Below are positions 25,189-35,359 of a DNA stretch of 38,695 nt, piece by piece (position 1 is the stretch's first letter; every line of letters begins with the position of its first letter). The position numbers and the translations under genes are program-made. Below the pieces are notes generated by a model. It made no database searches and had not been told where the DNA came from. It saw only the letters and a program-made list of their open reading frames with translations. The stretch is taken from NCBI GenBank assembly GCA_022451045.1, contig JAKUOW010000019.1, positions 1 to 38,695 on the forward strand, written 5' to 3'. Source of the DNA: Pirellulales bacterium. Its GTDB lineage: Bacteria; Planctomycetota; Planctomycetia; Pirellulales; Pirellulaceae.

Positions 25189-26130
25189 TTGAACGTATCA
25201 TCTGAGCAGAAATCGAACCTGAATGCGAAGGAACTCGAGTCGCCCAGAATGTCATTGGCAGCCATTATGCTGACACTACTCACCTGTGTACTGTGGGCAG
25301 GAAATGCAGTCGCAGCCAAGTTCAGCGTCGATACTATTCCACCCATCACGGTGTCCGGTATTCGATTTTCTATGGCCGTCGTTGTAATGTTGATCTGGTG
25401 TCGCTTTGAAAGGTGCACATTACGGATTTCGAAAGACCACATTCCGTTGATACTCATCGGCGGTTTTTTGCTGTTCAGCCAAATAGCGCTATTCACAATC
25501 GGCGTGGCTGAATCAAACTCTTCTCACACTACCCTTTTAATCAATACATTCATTTTCTGGGTAGTGTTGTCAGATCACTACGTTTCTCGACTCCATAGAC
25601 TTAATGCATCACGAATGATCGGAATCGGTTTAGCTGCGGGTGGAGCGATTCTAGTTATCCTTACAAAGCCGGAACCGGCTGGAGAAACACCGTCATTAGA
25701 CGAAGCTACCTTGCTCGGCGACATATTGTTAATGGCCAGCGGATTCGTGCTGGCTGTGAAAATCCTGTTTACCAAATACGCTTTAAACAAGATGGACACG
25801 GGGCCGTTCATGGCATGGCATGAATTGATTGGTGTTGTGTTCTTTTTTGTCGTGGCAGCATTTACTGAGGATGTACAGTCTGAGCAATTCACAACACCGG
25901 CAGTGTTGGGGCTCGTTTACCAGGGGGTACTCGTGGCAGGAGTTTGCTTTGCGATACAAGCGGTATTACTTAAGACATATGCCGCCAGCCAAATATCCAT
26001 GTTCTCATTTCTCACACCCGTTTTCGGGATCGCCTTTACTGCAATGTTCCGAAATGACGAAATGAGTTCATGGCTGTTCGTAGCATTGGCCATGATTGCG
26101 AGTGGTCTCTTCTTCACCAACCGCGATTAG
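25189..26130 (+). CDS. DMT-superfamily (EamA) transporter
   Basis: 313 residues with about ten hydrophobic spans in two EamA-like halves; the first half has LWAGNAVAAKFSVDTIPPIT, typical of drug/metabolite exporters. The start is TTG 25189 or ATG 25249 (MSLAAIML); neither has a strong SD. The ATG form still keeps the first span. Substrate unknown. It converges on the ATPase gene with a 26-bp gap and is the only plus-strand gene between 18072 and the window's end. Confidence 0.87.
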   Translation: MNVSSEQKSNLNAKELESPRMSLAAIMLTLLTCVLWAGNAVAAKFSVDTIPPITVSGIRFSMAVVVMLIWCRFERCTLRISKDHIPLILIGGFLLFSQIALFTIGVAESNSSHTTLLINTFIFWVVLSDHYVSRLHRLNASRMIGIGLAAGGAILVILTKPEPAGETPSLDEATLLGDILLMASGFVLAVKILFTKYALNKMDTGPFMAWHELIGVVFFFVVAAFTEDVQSEQFTTPAVLGLVYQGVLVAGVCFAIQAVLLKTYAASQISMFSFLTPVFGIAFTAMFRNDEMSSWLFVALAMIASGLFFTNRD

Positions 26131-26156
26131 CAAACTCTCTATGAATAGACAAGAGG

Positions 26157-29100
26157 TTATTCTTCCTCGTCAGAGCCGCGAATATCATCGGAATCTTCAA
26201 GTTCGCCGAGTAGTTGTTGATAAGAGGTCAGGCATTTTTCCACGGCACTTTTCAGTTCGGAAACACCTTCCTGATTTGCCTGACTTACATCCATCAGAGG
26301 CTTTAACCAACCTCGCATAATATCAAACTGGTTTTCCATTACATCGAGTATGGATCGCGGAACCTTGTGCATTACAGCAACACGCTGTACAGCCTGATTT
26401 GTGTCGACTGGTATACTGCCGGTTGTGTAGGCTCGTAATTCCTCTGCTAACAACCGAAGGGCCTCTGCTGTTTCTCCACCACTTTCGGGTGCCACTTCGG
26501 ATTGATCTGACATTTTGGAGATACCACCGGAAATCGTATCTTTGATATCCTGCAAACCGCTGCTAAAGTCCTGTAATTGAAGCAGGAGGGCAGCCGTTTG
26601 GTCATCGGAACCGATTCCTTTTAGCTTGACCGCCTGGACAAATGCTTTCTTGATATCATCCCAGCGTTGTTGCTCTGTTTCGGAAAGGAGATTCATCATT
26701 TCCTTGATTTTGAGCATGTTAGATTCTGTGTCAGACGTAAGTGTCTGAGAGTCATTTTCATAATTACTGAGGATTAGCGTTTCGAGTTCCTTGTCATTCA
26801 TAATCGGCACGACTTTTTCAGCGATGCGATTCATATTTCGATAGGAACCCTGAAGCTTAAATGGCGGCTCTGTACGGTACTCATCCGCTTGCGAAGCACT
26901 ACGGATATACTCGCGATTAACTGTGAGGATGAGATCTCGCACTGTCATAAGTTTTTTCATGGTGTCTACCATCTCATTCACTTCGACAGCAGAGTAGCTT
27001 CCTTCAAGTTCAATACCTTCACGGCTACCTGTTTGAGCAATCTTGATGACTCCATGCACATCTTTCTGACTGCGACTGGCAAGCGGATTAAGCGCCGGAT
27101 TACTTGTTAGGCAGTTTTCGAGATAGCTGAGTTCAAATACTTCTGCGCTATCACCAATGATTTCACCGAGGTTATAGATATCTGCACGGTTGGCAAGCAT
27201 ATCTGGAATCTGGAACTTCTCACCACTTTCCGTATATGGGTTTCCAGCCATTACCACGCAAACTTTACGTCCACGCAGATCATATGTTTTTGTCTTACCT
27301 TTATATACACCTTCAATTTTTCGCTGAGCGTCACACAACGAAATGAACTTCTGCAAAAATTCCGGATGACAGTGCTGGATGTCGTCGAGATAAATCATGA
27401 CGTTATCACCCATTTCCAACGCTAGATTTAGCTTTTCAACTTCTTCTCTTGCCCCTGCATTAGGTGCTTCTTCCGGATCTAACGAAGTAACAGCGTGACC
27501 GATGGCCGGGCCATTAATCTTCATGAAGATAATACCCAGACGATTGGCGACGTATTCCATCAAAGTCGTCTTACCATAGCCTGGTGGCGAGATGAGCAAC
27601 AACAAACCCATTAGGTCTGTTCGTTTGTCTTCACCAACAACGCCCATTTGCTTAGCCAGGTTGTCACCAATAAGCGGTAAATAGGTTTCATCAATCAGGC
27701 GGTTACGCACAAATGAAGTCATGACTCGTGGTGTAAATTCACCGAGACGCATCTCATCGCGTGCAACATCTACAACAGATTTTTTAATGTCGATATAGTC
27801 CCGGTATCGCGGAATAACTTTGGATTCGTATTGATTGAGCTTCGTTACGAAATCGTTGAAGTTCAGTTTGTAAACGCCGCTGTCGATCGTTGAGTGCGAT
27901 CCAATCATGCCCTCAATCGATTTATCAACCGTTCCATCAATTACGTGCTTACGATCCGGCTCTCCGGCCATCAGGATAACAGCCAGTTCAGCGATATAAT
28001 CCTCTGCACGTTCATGCTGTGGATGTGCAGCCAGGAATGCTTCGATCCAGTCGCAAATGAGTACAAATTGGCTAAAGGGATCATCTTTGACACCATTTAG
28101 CGATTCCTGAAACTTCCCAACAAAGCTATTTTGTTTCAGATGGCGTTCAAACGCATCGAACAAGTCGATAGCCTGACGAGCAATTACAAAGAAATCGTTC
28201 GTTGTCAGTTCTTCGTATAGGTAGTTTGCGACCTGCGATGCAAATTTCGAATCTATGATGCCCGTCGTCTCAACGAACTCGTCTACAAGTGGTTGGAGTT
28301 CTGCTACATATTGTGCTTGTTCCTTTACATCCGGGAACAGTTGACCAATCGTACCTACACCCTTGAGGCGTGCTGTCATCAGGTTTCGCTGTTTCGGGTC
28401 ACAGAAGTGATTCCAAAACAATCGGGCGGCCGCACGGGCTCTAGCGTCATACCTGAGTAACCCGATCGTTGCATCCATCTCGATTAGGCCAAGTAGGATC
28501 TTCTCGGCATCGAGATCGTGTACACCCTTTGCATAGGCTTCCGTATAGCGCGGCCCCATGAATTGCTGTAGTGCGGACAGGCGTTCATCTTCACCAAGCC
28601 GTGCATAGTCTGACTTCGACATCTCAGCGGACTCAGATAGATGTTCGAACATTTTTGATGCAAGATACTCTGCTCGGTAAACGTCGCGATTCTCTGATAT
28701 GACCTCCTGGTCCCAAACATCCCGCGTTGATTCAAGCGTCTCATCGACAAGTCGTTCAAAGAAATTCGTACCTGTTAGATGCAGATACATATCGTCGTCA
28801 CGCATCACCGTGGTGAGGTCCAATGCTTGAACATTTACCGAGAAATGGTGTTTTCCAAACTTAATGACATTTTCACCATCAACAAACAACTCTTTTCGGT
28901 CTTTGAGTTGCCGAACTGCATCTTCGCGAATGGACTTAAGACGACTTTGAACGTCATCAACTTTGACCGTATCTTCCAAATCCCTAAGCTGGTCGACTAA
29001 ATCACGAATCTTCTCGATCATCAAGTCTGATGCAAAGTACGCATTGATGTCGTTCACCGATTCAAGGCTATCAATACGGGACTTAATACCGCCAAGGATT

Positions 29101-31442
29101 CTATCCGCTGCTCGCATTAGTGCTTCTGCACGTTTATTGCGTGCTTCAATCAACGACAGCTTTCGAGTTTCAAATGCGTTGTAGATTTCCTCACGTTTAT
29201 CTGTCAGTTGGACAACAAATTCATCAAACTCAGCAAATCGGCCTTCCAGCTCTTCAAGCTGAATCATCACCTTGGTCAGGAATTCTTCGCACTTGTCCGG
29301 TGTATCGCAGATATCCAGATAATTCACGACTGCTTGATTTAGCAGTTTCATTTGCGAATTAAACTCCGCAATACCTTCGACGCTCATCAAGTCTTTGATC
29401 TTTGTCTTGAGCGTGGCACGAGCGGTATTTACGCGACCAAAAATAGCAGAGATATTATCGATGATCTGGGTACGGTGCGTAGCATCTTCGATATTTAGAT
29501 TGCTGACAATATCGACCAACATTTCCAACTCGCCGGCACCGCTGGCAATGTCTTCTTCGAGATCCCGTGCATCTGTGACTTTCTTAAGGTCATCGATGGA
29601 CGCCGTTTGTTCCTGGATGCGGTTTTCATAAGGCGCCAGAGCATCATCTCGTAACAGAAATTCAACACAACGTGTCGCCAGGCGGTCACTTGCCTCGGAG
29701 ATCTCTTCCCCGAGTCGCTCCACCAATTCCATGTCGATGTAGCGTAGTTCTTTTAGTGAAATGATTTCACCGCGAACTGTGCGCATTTCTGCCAATGACT
29801 TAACGAAGTCATCAATGTTATCAAACCGCTTGTTCTTGGCTTCACGCAGTACTTCCGAGGATCGTTGTTCTACTTCGGCAGATTGCTTTACGGTGTTTTG
29901 CTTAACACGGACAACTTTTTCGAATTCATCTATTGCGGATTCCGCAGCGATGCGGATTTCTGCTAGCGGCGCCGAGAGATTAGCACATTGCTCGTCAGAT
30001 GCCCAAAAGTAGCTGTCAACAATGTCACCGGATTTCTTGACCAGATCGACATAGAGATCTGCATACGTGTCATCCTTCTCAATCAGGCCGATGACCTCAT
30101 GACATTCAGCCATGCCGCGAACGATTTCTTTGTTTCCGATCTTAAACAGGAAAGAGTCGGATTGAGATTCCGGACCAAGACCGTCTTCAACGTACGGGGT
30201 TTGCCAGATCTGTAGCGTGTGATGTTTTTGTGCATCAGGTTCTGCCCTGAAGCAGATCATTTCGCCGGCTGGGAAAAATGCAGCACCATGACAAATTACA
30301 GGGGTGTCTACTTCCTGATTAATCAGGTTATATCTCAACTGAACGTATACACCGGATTCAGGATTGTAGAACACGTACAGAAAATCTTCACCGTTTGATG
30401 CTTCAAGTCGACTGTCAAACAGCATTCCCTGTAAATCGGTATCAAATGTCTTATGTTCTCCTGTAACCAGAGAATAGCCATTAGAAAAAATGACACCGTG
30501 GTCATCCGGCAACAAGACGCAACTCGTTTCCAACGAATCAACTCGATAGACCGATTGCACCTTCTCATTGAAGATAAAGTAGCGATATACATCTTCCTGG
30601 TATGGTCGAATCTTGAGTAATACCAGACTGCCAACGATCGCATAGTAGATCTCTGAATCATCAAGCGTTTGGTCGGTATTCTGAACAGGTTCTGAATACA
30701 ACCCGACGCCATCCGATGTGTTGTTTTCAACTTTGATCGTCAAATCCCCACCAATAGTTTCCACGAAGACATGATCTTCGATCGATACATGGGGATGTTC
30801 ACCTTCTACAAACAGATCACGTGATACACGCTTCCAGCTGAAGTCGTGTTGACTAGGGAATCGAACCTCGTGATCACTTCGGTTGTCGATGTAAATCAGC
30901 GAGTCATCTTCGATTCGCCACTTGAGACTTTTCAGCTCTGTGACATTCTTCCCGACCTGAAAGGCCATATAAAGGAAGGGTCCGATTACGAAGAACTTGG
31001 CAAACTCTGCGTTCTTGTAGTATTTGTAGATCTCTTCAAAGTCGCGCTGAAACTGCGGATCCTGTGAGAATTCTGACTCGGTCGCTTGAAAGTGCTCACC
31101 GTTGAATTTGTATGTGGCAAATACATCGTTCGGATGGGTTGTTGCTTTGAGCCCAAAATGGATGTTGTATCCAAAGATGAAGTGGTCGCCGATGGCGATC
31201 ATATCGCGGGGCGTACAATTATGCTCCGTGGTAACCCGGTCGGTGCCCTTTAAAGTCGTTTCGATTGCCCCGAACACATCTTTTCGGGAAGCATTTAGCC
31301 TGCCGAGTCGGTCACGCAGGTCAGATGCGTGATTAGCCAGCCGGTTTCGAATGATTTCGTACGTTCCGCTCTCCAATTGCTGAGATTGCGGTTCGCCATC
31401 CGGCTGTTGTTCAGGTGTTTGGTCGAGATCTGCTTGTGACAT
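26157..31442 (-). CDS. Giant AAA+ ATPase of the flotillin-associated 'DNA repair ATPase' (DUF3686-like) type
   Basis: 1761 residues. The N-terminal ~470 are beta-rich, propeller-like and resemble the DUF3686 region. About 480-880 is alpha-helical coiled coil, and a helical region runs to ~1230. The AAA+ domain follows: Walker A PPGYGKTTLM (near 1286), Walker B MIYLDDIQH (near 1345), sensor region VVMAGNPYTESGE (near 1400). A C-terminal helical segment ends acidic (EDSDDIRGSDEEE). It is annotated elsewhere as a DNA-repair ATPase, but I see no nuclease or helicase motif, and family naming is from memory. It is the last gene of the six-gene block, 123 bp after the flotillin gene with a strong hairpin in the gap. 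Probably a remodelling ATPase working with the flotillin scaffold. Confidence 0.82.
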   Translation of the reverse strand: MSQADLDQTPEQQPDGEPQSQQLESGTYEIIRNRLANHASDLRDRLGRLNASRKDVFGAIETTLKGTDRVTTEHNCTPRDMIAIGDHFIFGYNIHFGLKATTHPNDVFATYKFNGEHFQATESEFSQDPQFQRDFEEIYKYYKNAEFAKFFVIGPFLYMAFQVGKNVTELKSLKWRIEDDSLIYIDNRSDHEVRFPSQHDFSWKRVSRDLFVEGEHPHVSIEDHVFVETIGGDLTIKVENNTSDGVGLYSEPVQNTDQTLDDSEIYYAIVGSLVLLKIRPYQEDVYRYFIFNEKVQSVYRVDSLETSCVLLPDDHGVIFSNGYSLVTGEHKTFDTDLQGMLFDSRLEASNGEDFLYVFYNPESGVYVQLRYNLINQEVDTPVICHGAAFFPAGEMICFRAEPDAQKHHTLQIWQTPYVEDGLGPESQSDSFLFKIGNKEIVRGMAECHEVIGLIEKDDTYADLYVDLVKKSGDIVDSYFWASDEQCANLSAPLAEIRIAAESAIDEFEKVVRVKQNTVKQSAEVEQRSSEVLREAKNKRFDNIDDFVKSLAEMRTVRGEIISLKELRYIDMELVERLGEEISEASDRLATRCVEFLLRDDALAPYENRIQEQTASIDDLKKVTDARDLEEDIASGAGELEMLVDIVSNLNIEDATHRTQIIDNISAIFGRVNTARATLKTKIKDLMSVEGIAEFNSQMKLLNQAVVNYLDICDTPDKCEEFLTKVMIQLEELEGRFAEFDEFVVQLTDKREEIYNAFETRKLSLIEARNKRAEALMRAADRILGGIKSRIDSLESVNDINAYFASDLMIEKIRDLVDQLRDLEDTVKVDDVQSRLKSIREDAVRQLKDRKELFVDGENVIKFGKHHFSVNVQALDLTTVMRDDDMYLHLTGTNFFERLVDETLESTRDVWDQEVISENRDVYRAEYLASKMFEHLSESAEMSKSDYARLGEDERLSALQQFMGPRYTEAYAKGVHDLDAEKILLGLIEMDATIGLLRYDARARAAARLFWNHFCDPKQRNLMTARLKGVGTIGQLFPDVKEQAQYVAELQPLVDEFVETTGIIDSKFASQVANYLYEELTTNDFFVIARQAIDLFDAFERHLKQNSFVGKFQESLNGVKDDPFSQFVLICDWIEAFLAAHPQHERAEDYIAELAVILMAGEPDRKHVIDGTVDKSIEGMIGSHSTIDSGVYKLNFNDFVTKLNQYESKVIPRYRDYIDIKKSVVDVARDEMRLGEFTPRVMTSFVRNRLIDETYLPLIGDNLAKQMGVVGEDKRTDLMGLLLLISPPGYGKTTLMEYVANRLGIIFMKINGPAIGHAVTSLDPEEAPNAGAREEVEKLNLALEMGDNVMIYLDDIQHCHPEFLQKFISLCDAQRKIEGVYKGKTKTYDLRGRKVCVVMAGNPYTESGEKFQIPDMLANRADIYNLGEIIGDSAEVFELSYLENCLTSNPALNPLASRSQKDVHGVIKIAQTGSREGIELEGSYSAVEVNEMVDTMKKLMTVRDLILTVNREYIRSASQADEYRTEPPFKLQGSYRNMNRIAEKVVPIMNDKELETLILSNYENDSQTLTSDTESNMLKIKEMMNLLSETEQQRWDDIKKAFVQAVKLKGIGSDDQTAALLLQLQDFSSGLQDIKDTISGGISKMSDQSEVAPESGGETAEALRLLAEELRAYTTGSIPVDTNQAVQRVAVMHKVPRSILDVMENQFDIMRGWLKPLMDVSQANQEGVSELKSAVEKCLTSYQQLLGELEDSDDIRGSDEEE

Positions 31443-31512
31443 CGAGACCGTTCTTTCACCGACATGTTTGAGACAATAACCAGCCCGAGTTACTACACAA
31501 GCTGGTAACCAT

Positions 31513-31547
31513 GCCTCAGCCTGGTGGTTTACACGTCAGGCTGAGGC
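31513..31547. promoter_or_regulatory. Strong 11-bp hairpin between flotillin and ATPase genes
   Basis: Arms gcctcagcctg (31513-31523) and caggctgaggc (31537-31547) are perfect complements with a 13-nt loop; flanking taacca/tggtta can extend the stem imperfectly. It lies just past the flotillin stop (31566, minus strand). No U-tract follows, so it may be an mRNA-stabilising 3' hairpin or partial attenuator setting flotillin:ATPase ratio rather than a full terminator. Confidence 0.6.
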
Positions 31548-31565
31548 GATTGGTTACGAATTCAA

Positions 31566-33740
31566 TTAGACATCCGAGCTTTCATCAGTAGCCGGCTTAG
31601 TTGGAGCCGATGCAGCTGTGACCGTTCGGATAACCGACGAAGCCTTGTTATCAGCTACACCAGAGGTGTGTGCTAATCCAAGCATTCGTTGGAGTTCTTC
31701 CCGCATCGAGTTATTGCTGGTCAGGCCAAGCATCTTGGCGATCAAAGCAGCGATGGAGAGATCTTTCACGTCGTCCGTGCTCAGGTTGAAAGTATCGGTA
31801 AGTTCGGTAATTCGAGCCTGGAAGTACTCCGGATCGCCATTAAAGAACGTGTCCTTGATGTCGGTAGCAACCTGACTGTTGTAGACGAATCTATCAACTG
31901 CCTTACCACCTTTGACTGAATCAACGATCTTATCGAAGAACGTGGTTTCACCGCCGACGATATCGATACGGGCGGACTTAAGAGCCTCACCAACGATATT
32001 CGACTGGGCTTCTGCGATTTGGCGTTGAGCGTCGATTGCAGCTTTTTCGATTTCCAAATCTTTGTTCAGTCGTAGCTTGAACTCTTCGTGGTCTTTACCA
32101 ACTGCATCGAAGAGTTTCATAGCACCAGCTTTCTCTTCGATACCGTTCGCTTCACTTGAGTACTTAAGACGCATGACTTCTGCTTCCGCTGTACCGTGTT
32201 TTTCGACACCAACAGCCTTGGCTTCCAGTCCTTTTGCTTCGGCTTCGGCTGTACGCTGTACAACGGCAGCTTCTGCAAAACCTTCTTTTTCAAGAGCGGT
32301 TGCTTTAGCTTCCTGCACTTGTGCTTCCGCTAAACCATCTGCAGCCACGTCGGCTTGCTTTGCTTCAGCAAGCATTTTGATAGCCTGCGTTTCCTTCTCA
32401 GCTTTCTGGCGATCTGCTTCTGCAATCGTTATAACTTGATCAGCAGTGAAGATAGCAGCTTTCTTCTCTGCTTCCGCGGCTTTCACGTCTTTTACCAAAG
32501 CTTCTTCCGCGTCGCGTTCTGCATTAGTAATGGCAACTCGCTTATCACGATCTGCTCGCTTGAACTCTTCAACGTCACGGATGTTTTCTTGTTCTTCCAC
32601 GACGGTTCGTTCAACGATCACACGCTCACGAATAACTTCCTGGATGTTTCGTTTCTCAACTTCGATCTCTTTGTCTTTGTTGATATCAGCCAGAGAGACG
32701 ACTCGTTCACGTTCAGTAGCTTCCAAGCCACGATCCCGTTCGACGCGTTCGGTTTCGACCGCATCGGTACGTTCTTTGTTCTTGGCAGCAACAATGATCT
32801 GTCGCTGTTTATTTTCTTCACGAACAGCAACTTCTTCCTCTGTAGCAATTCGAGCATTTTCAGAACGCAGGAGTTCTTCCTGTTCAATAACTTGCCCCTG
32901 AGCCACTTCGCGTGCAGTGACTTCGGCGATTTCACGCTTTTGGCGTTCTTCCGCTTCGACCTGTTGACGTTCAAGTGCGAGAATGGCTTCCCGTGCTTCG
33001 ACGTCCTGCTTTGTAATTGCTTTTTCTTTTTCTCGTTCAATGTCGTTTGAGCGAATTGCCTCACGGCTAGTGAGGTCGGTAATCTTCTTGATACCTTCCG
33101 CATCGAGGATGTTGTTGGGGTTTAGCATCTCGAGCGGTGTTTGTTCAAGGTAATCAATTGCAACGCTGACCATTTCGTAGCCCTGCAAATCTTCCGTATC
33201 TGTACCGATGATGTTCATGATCTCAACCTTGAAGCGATCACGTTCGGTGTACAGTTCCACGAAATCAAATTGTTTACCAATTGTCTTAAGTGCTTCTGAG
33301 AACTGAGCGTCAAACAATTCGATAAGAGCCTGACGATCTGAAGCACGGGCAGCGCCGAGTTTCTTAGCGACGTCTTTCACGCCACCTTCTGAAACACGCA
33401 CGTAGAATGCAACTTCAATATCAGCACGGATGTTATCGCGGCAAACTAGCCCGTCTTCGCCCAAACGCTTAATTTCAATGCGCTTTACGGACATGTCCAT
33501 GAATTCCTTCTTATGGAAGACTGGAATTACGATCATGCCTTTTCCAACGGCTTCCTTGAGACCGCCGAATCCCGTACGGATCACCGCACGTTCTGGTCCA
33601 ACCTTGACGTAGAATCGCGAAAAGATCGCGATCAGGATAATCAGGAACAGGAACACTGCTCCAATTCCAATACCAATGCTGGTTAATGTCTCAACCAGAT
33701 CAGCGAACAGACTTGTTGTAAACATCGTACTAAACCCCAT
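31566..33740 (-). CDS. Flotillin-family SPFH protein, YqiK-like
   Basis: 724 residues. An N-terminal span (about 20-42, GIGIGAVFLFLIILIAIF) is followed by an SPFH/Band-7 domain (FYVKVGPERAVIRTGFGG to about 230). A long charged Ala/Glu-rich coiled coil (~235-530) contains repeated EA/AEA heptads, and a C-terminal domain ends near SSDV. Flotillins oligomerise into membrane rings marking ordered microdomains. The start is ATG 33740, or ATG 33725 which has GGGG at better spacing. Only 8 bp separate it from the YqiJ-like gene, matching the yqiJ-yqiK pairing in E. coli. Confidence 0.92.
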   Translation of the reverse strand: MGFSTMFTTSLFADLVETLTSIGIGIGAVFLFLIILIAIFSRFYVKVGPERAVIRTGFGGLKEAVGKGMIVIPVFHKKEFMDMSVKRIEIKRLGEDGLVCRDNIRADIEVAFYVRVSEGGVKDVAKKLGAARASDRQALIELFDAQFSEALKTIGKQFDFVELYTERDRFKVEIMNIIGTDTEDLQGYEMVSVAIDYLEQTPLEMLNPNNILDAEGIKKITDLTSREAIRSNDIEREKEKAITKQDVEAREAILALERQQVEAEERQKREIAEVTAREVAQGQVIEQEELLRSENARIATEEEVAVREENKQRQIIVAAKNKERTDAVETERVERDRGLEATERERVVSLADINKDKEIEVEKRNIQEVIRERVIVERTVVEEQENIRDVEEFKRADRDKRVAITNAERDAEEALVKDVKAAEAEKKAAIFTADQVITIAEADRQKAEKETQAIKMLAEAKQADVAADGLAEAQVQEAKATALEKEGFAEAAVVQRTAEAEAKGLEAKAVGVEKHGTAEAEVMRLKYSSEANGIEEKAGAMKLFDAVGKDHEEFKLRLNKDLEIEKAAIDAQRQIAEAQSNIVGEALKSARIDIVGGETTFFDKIVDSVKGGKAVDRFVYNSQVATDIKDTFFNGDPEYFQARITELTDTFNLSTDDVKDLSIAALIAKMLGLTSNNSMREELQRMLGLAHTSGVADNKASSVIRTVTAASAPTKPATDESSDV

Positions 33741-33748
33741 ATTACGAT

Positions 33749-34417
33749 TTATGAAACATCCGTCGCTGTGTCTCGGTTCTCACTCGACTCAACGACAATA
33801 TGAACTCCACGTGATTCGTCATAACCCACAATTAGTACCGGCTGACGTGATTTAATCTCACCTTCAGTCGTAACAGCCTTGAGGATTACGTCTGAGTTAT
33901 CTTTTGGCTGTCGCACGGATACTCTCCCTACTTTCGATGAATTCACAGGCACACGTGTCATACCAGTCATATCAACAAAAGAATTCGGATCAAACTCATC
34001 AATCCTGAACCACTCCCGCATGGGATTCGTCAGGAATTTGGTCGGTAACAACGCAATAGCAGCATTTCGCAAGCTCAGCAGGGTTACGTCCCAGGTTGTT
34101 GAAGCATCTGTGTAGTGATCGAATCCCATACGCATGGCATAAGAAACGATAAACCAAAAAATTCCAAAAATAGTCAACCAAAGCATCACAGGAATCACAC
34201 CCAGATTAAGCCAACGCAGTGGCACCAGGCCGATCCCCATAAACATGTCGCCGGCATCCAATTCAGCATCTACGTCAAAATCAAAGTCGATTGCATCGAA
34301 TCCAATTCCACTGACGAGCGAAAACAACCAGTAAGCGACAATAAATAGAATCGACGATGTAGCCGGGATCAATTCACCGCTAAGCGCTGTTTCTGCGAAT
34401 TGTTTGAAAGCGTCCAT
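33749..34417 (-). CDS. YqiJ/NfeD-like membrane protein with C-terminal OB-like domain
   Basis: 222 residues with hydrophobic spans at about 19-40, 69-95 and 112-129 and a soluble C-terminal ~80-residue beta domain (MTGMTRVPVNSSKVGRVSVR) suited to an NfeD/OB fold. Such proteins sit beside flotillin-like genes and are thought to partner with them. SD AGGAA precedes ATG 34417. The gene is coupled by an 8-bp gap to the flotillin. The conserved acidic stretch DFDFDVDAELDAGD between spans 1 and 2 is unusual and faces one side of the membrane. The 209-bp upstream gap shows no gene. Confidence 0.82.
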   Translation of the reverse strand: MDAFKQFAETALSGELIPATSSILFIVAYWLFSLVSGIGFDAIDFDFDVDAELDAGDMFMGIGLVPLRWLNLGVIPVMLWLTIFGIFWFIVSYAMRMGFDHYTDASTTWDVTLLSLRNAAIALLPTKFLTNPMREWFRIDEFDPNSFVDMTGMTRVPVNSSKVGRVSVRQPKDNSDVILKAVTTEGEIKSRQPVLIVGYDESRGVHIVVESSENRDTATDVS

Positions 34418-34626
34418 AAGGTTCCTATTTTCCTTATCTAGTATGAATTACCCCAAAGAAACACTCGGAAAATCCGATTCGTAGCAAGCTACAAAGTCTG
34501 GAAAATCTATGATTCCTTTTCCAGTCGTACTGGTTGTACGGGTTATTTCACGCCAACGCGAACTCAGGCTACACCTGGGTCCACGAATCAATCCGCATGA
34601 TTTGGTGAAATTCAGCGAGGACGTTG

Positions 34627-35310
34627 TTAAGAGAGGGATTTCCAGAGTTTTTCAAATTCATTGAGAAACTGCCTGGTGATCCTGCTGTCAGCAGTGATAA
34701 CGAAGTTTTCCTCGTTGTACTCGGCTGCACTACGCGTCCAGTTATAACTGCCCGTTAGAGTTGTTTTCTCGTCGAAAACCGCATACTTATGATGCATGTG
34801 GTAATTCGTGTGATCTACTCTTACAGCTATACCGAGGTTCTCAAGACGTTGGATATCAGATCCTTCATCATGAGCTTTGTCATTATCACTAATAACACGG
34901 ATCTTGACCCCTCTCGCATGTGCATCACGAATAGCATCCGAAATTCGGTTGTCTGTTATCGTGAATACACACACGTCTGCCGAATGCCTGGCCTTTTCAA
35001 ACTGGCGGCGAATGGCGTTTAAACACTCGCTTCCAGGACTGAAGTAAGCCTCCGCATCAGGTAACGCAGATTGGTCACGAATCTGAAACAACTTAACGAC
35101 ATCCTCGAGCCAATCGATCAATTGCAGCGTTTGCGCGTCGGTTGTCTCAGCCCGTGCCACATCAAACGCTCGGCTTCGTAGAACACCAATCTGATGATCC
35201 GCGTCGCCATATTGTCGAATAAGCCCTTCAAGCAGCTTTCGTTCACCCCGGGAGACCCGGAAATCACTAAGCGTGCGTTTTAGGACATCATCAATCTGAT
35301 TCTGATCCAT
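34627..35310 (-). CDS. Single-HKD phospholipase D-family protein with N-terminal helical (TerB-like?) domain
   Basis: 227 residues. The N-terminal ~80 are helical with a D-x-x-x-S-x-x-E pattern (DVLKRTLSDFRVSRGERKLL) like the metal-binding TerB group, which is tentative. The C-terminal PLD domain has one HKD motif (HHKYAVFD: His173, Lys175, Asp180) and GSYNWTRSA, with the preceding DNRISDAIRDAHARGVKIRV strand-helix. Single-HKD proteins such as Nuc dimerise to form the active site and cut DNA or phosphodiesters. No signal peptide, so cytoplasmic. It is the probable effector of the block; substrate (DNA, RNA or lipid) is undetermined. Confidence 0.83.
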   Translation of the reverse strand: MDQNQIDDVLKRTLSDFRVSRGERKLLEGLIRQYGDADHQIGVLRSRAFDVARAETTDAQTLQLIDWLEDVVKLFQIRDQSALPDAEAYFSPGSECLNAIRRQFEKARHSADVCVFTITDNRISDAIRDAHARGVKIRVISDNDKAHDEGSDIQRLENLGIAVRVDHTNYHMHHKYAVFDEKTTLTGSYNWTRSAAEYNEENFVITADSRITRQFLNEFEKLWKSLS

Positions 35311-35359
35311 ACCGTGCTATTCGCTAGTTAGTAAAGAATATTAGATAAAAACCGGTAAT

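Noticed and set aside
32355-33050. A 231-codon open frame opposite the flotillin gene
   Set aside because: It is the antisense shadow of the repetitive Glu/Ala/Lys coiled coil, giving a Phe/Ser/Cys-rich product without motifs.
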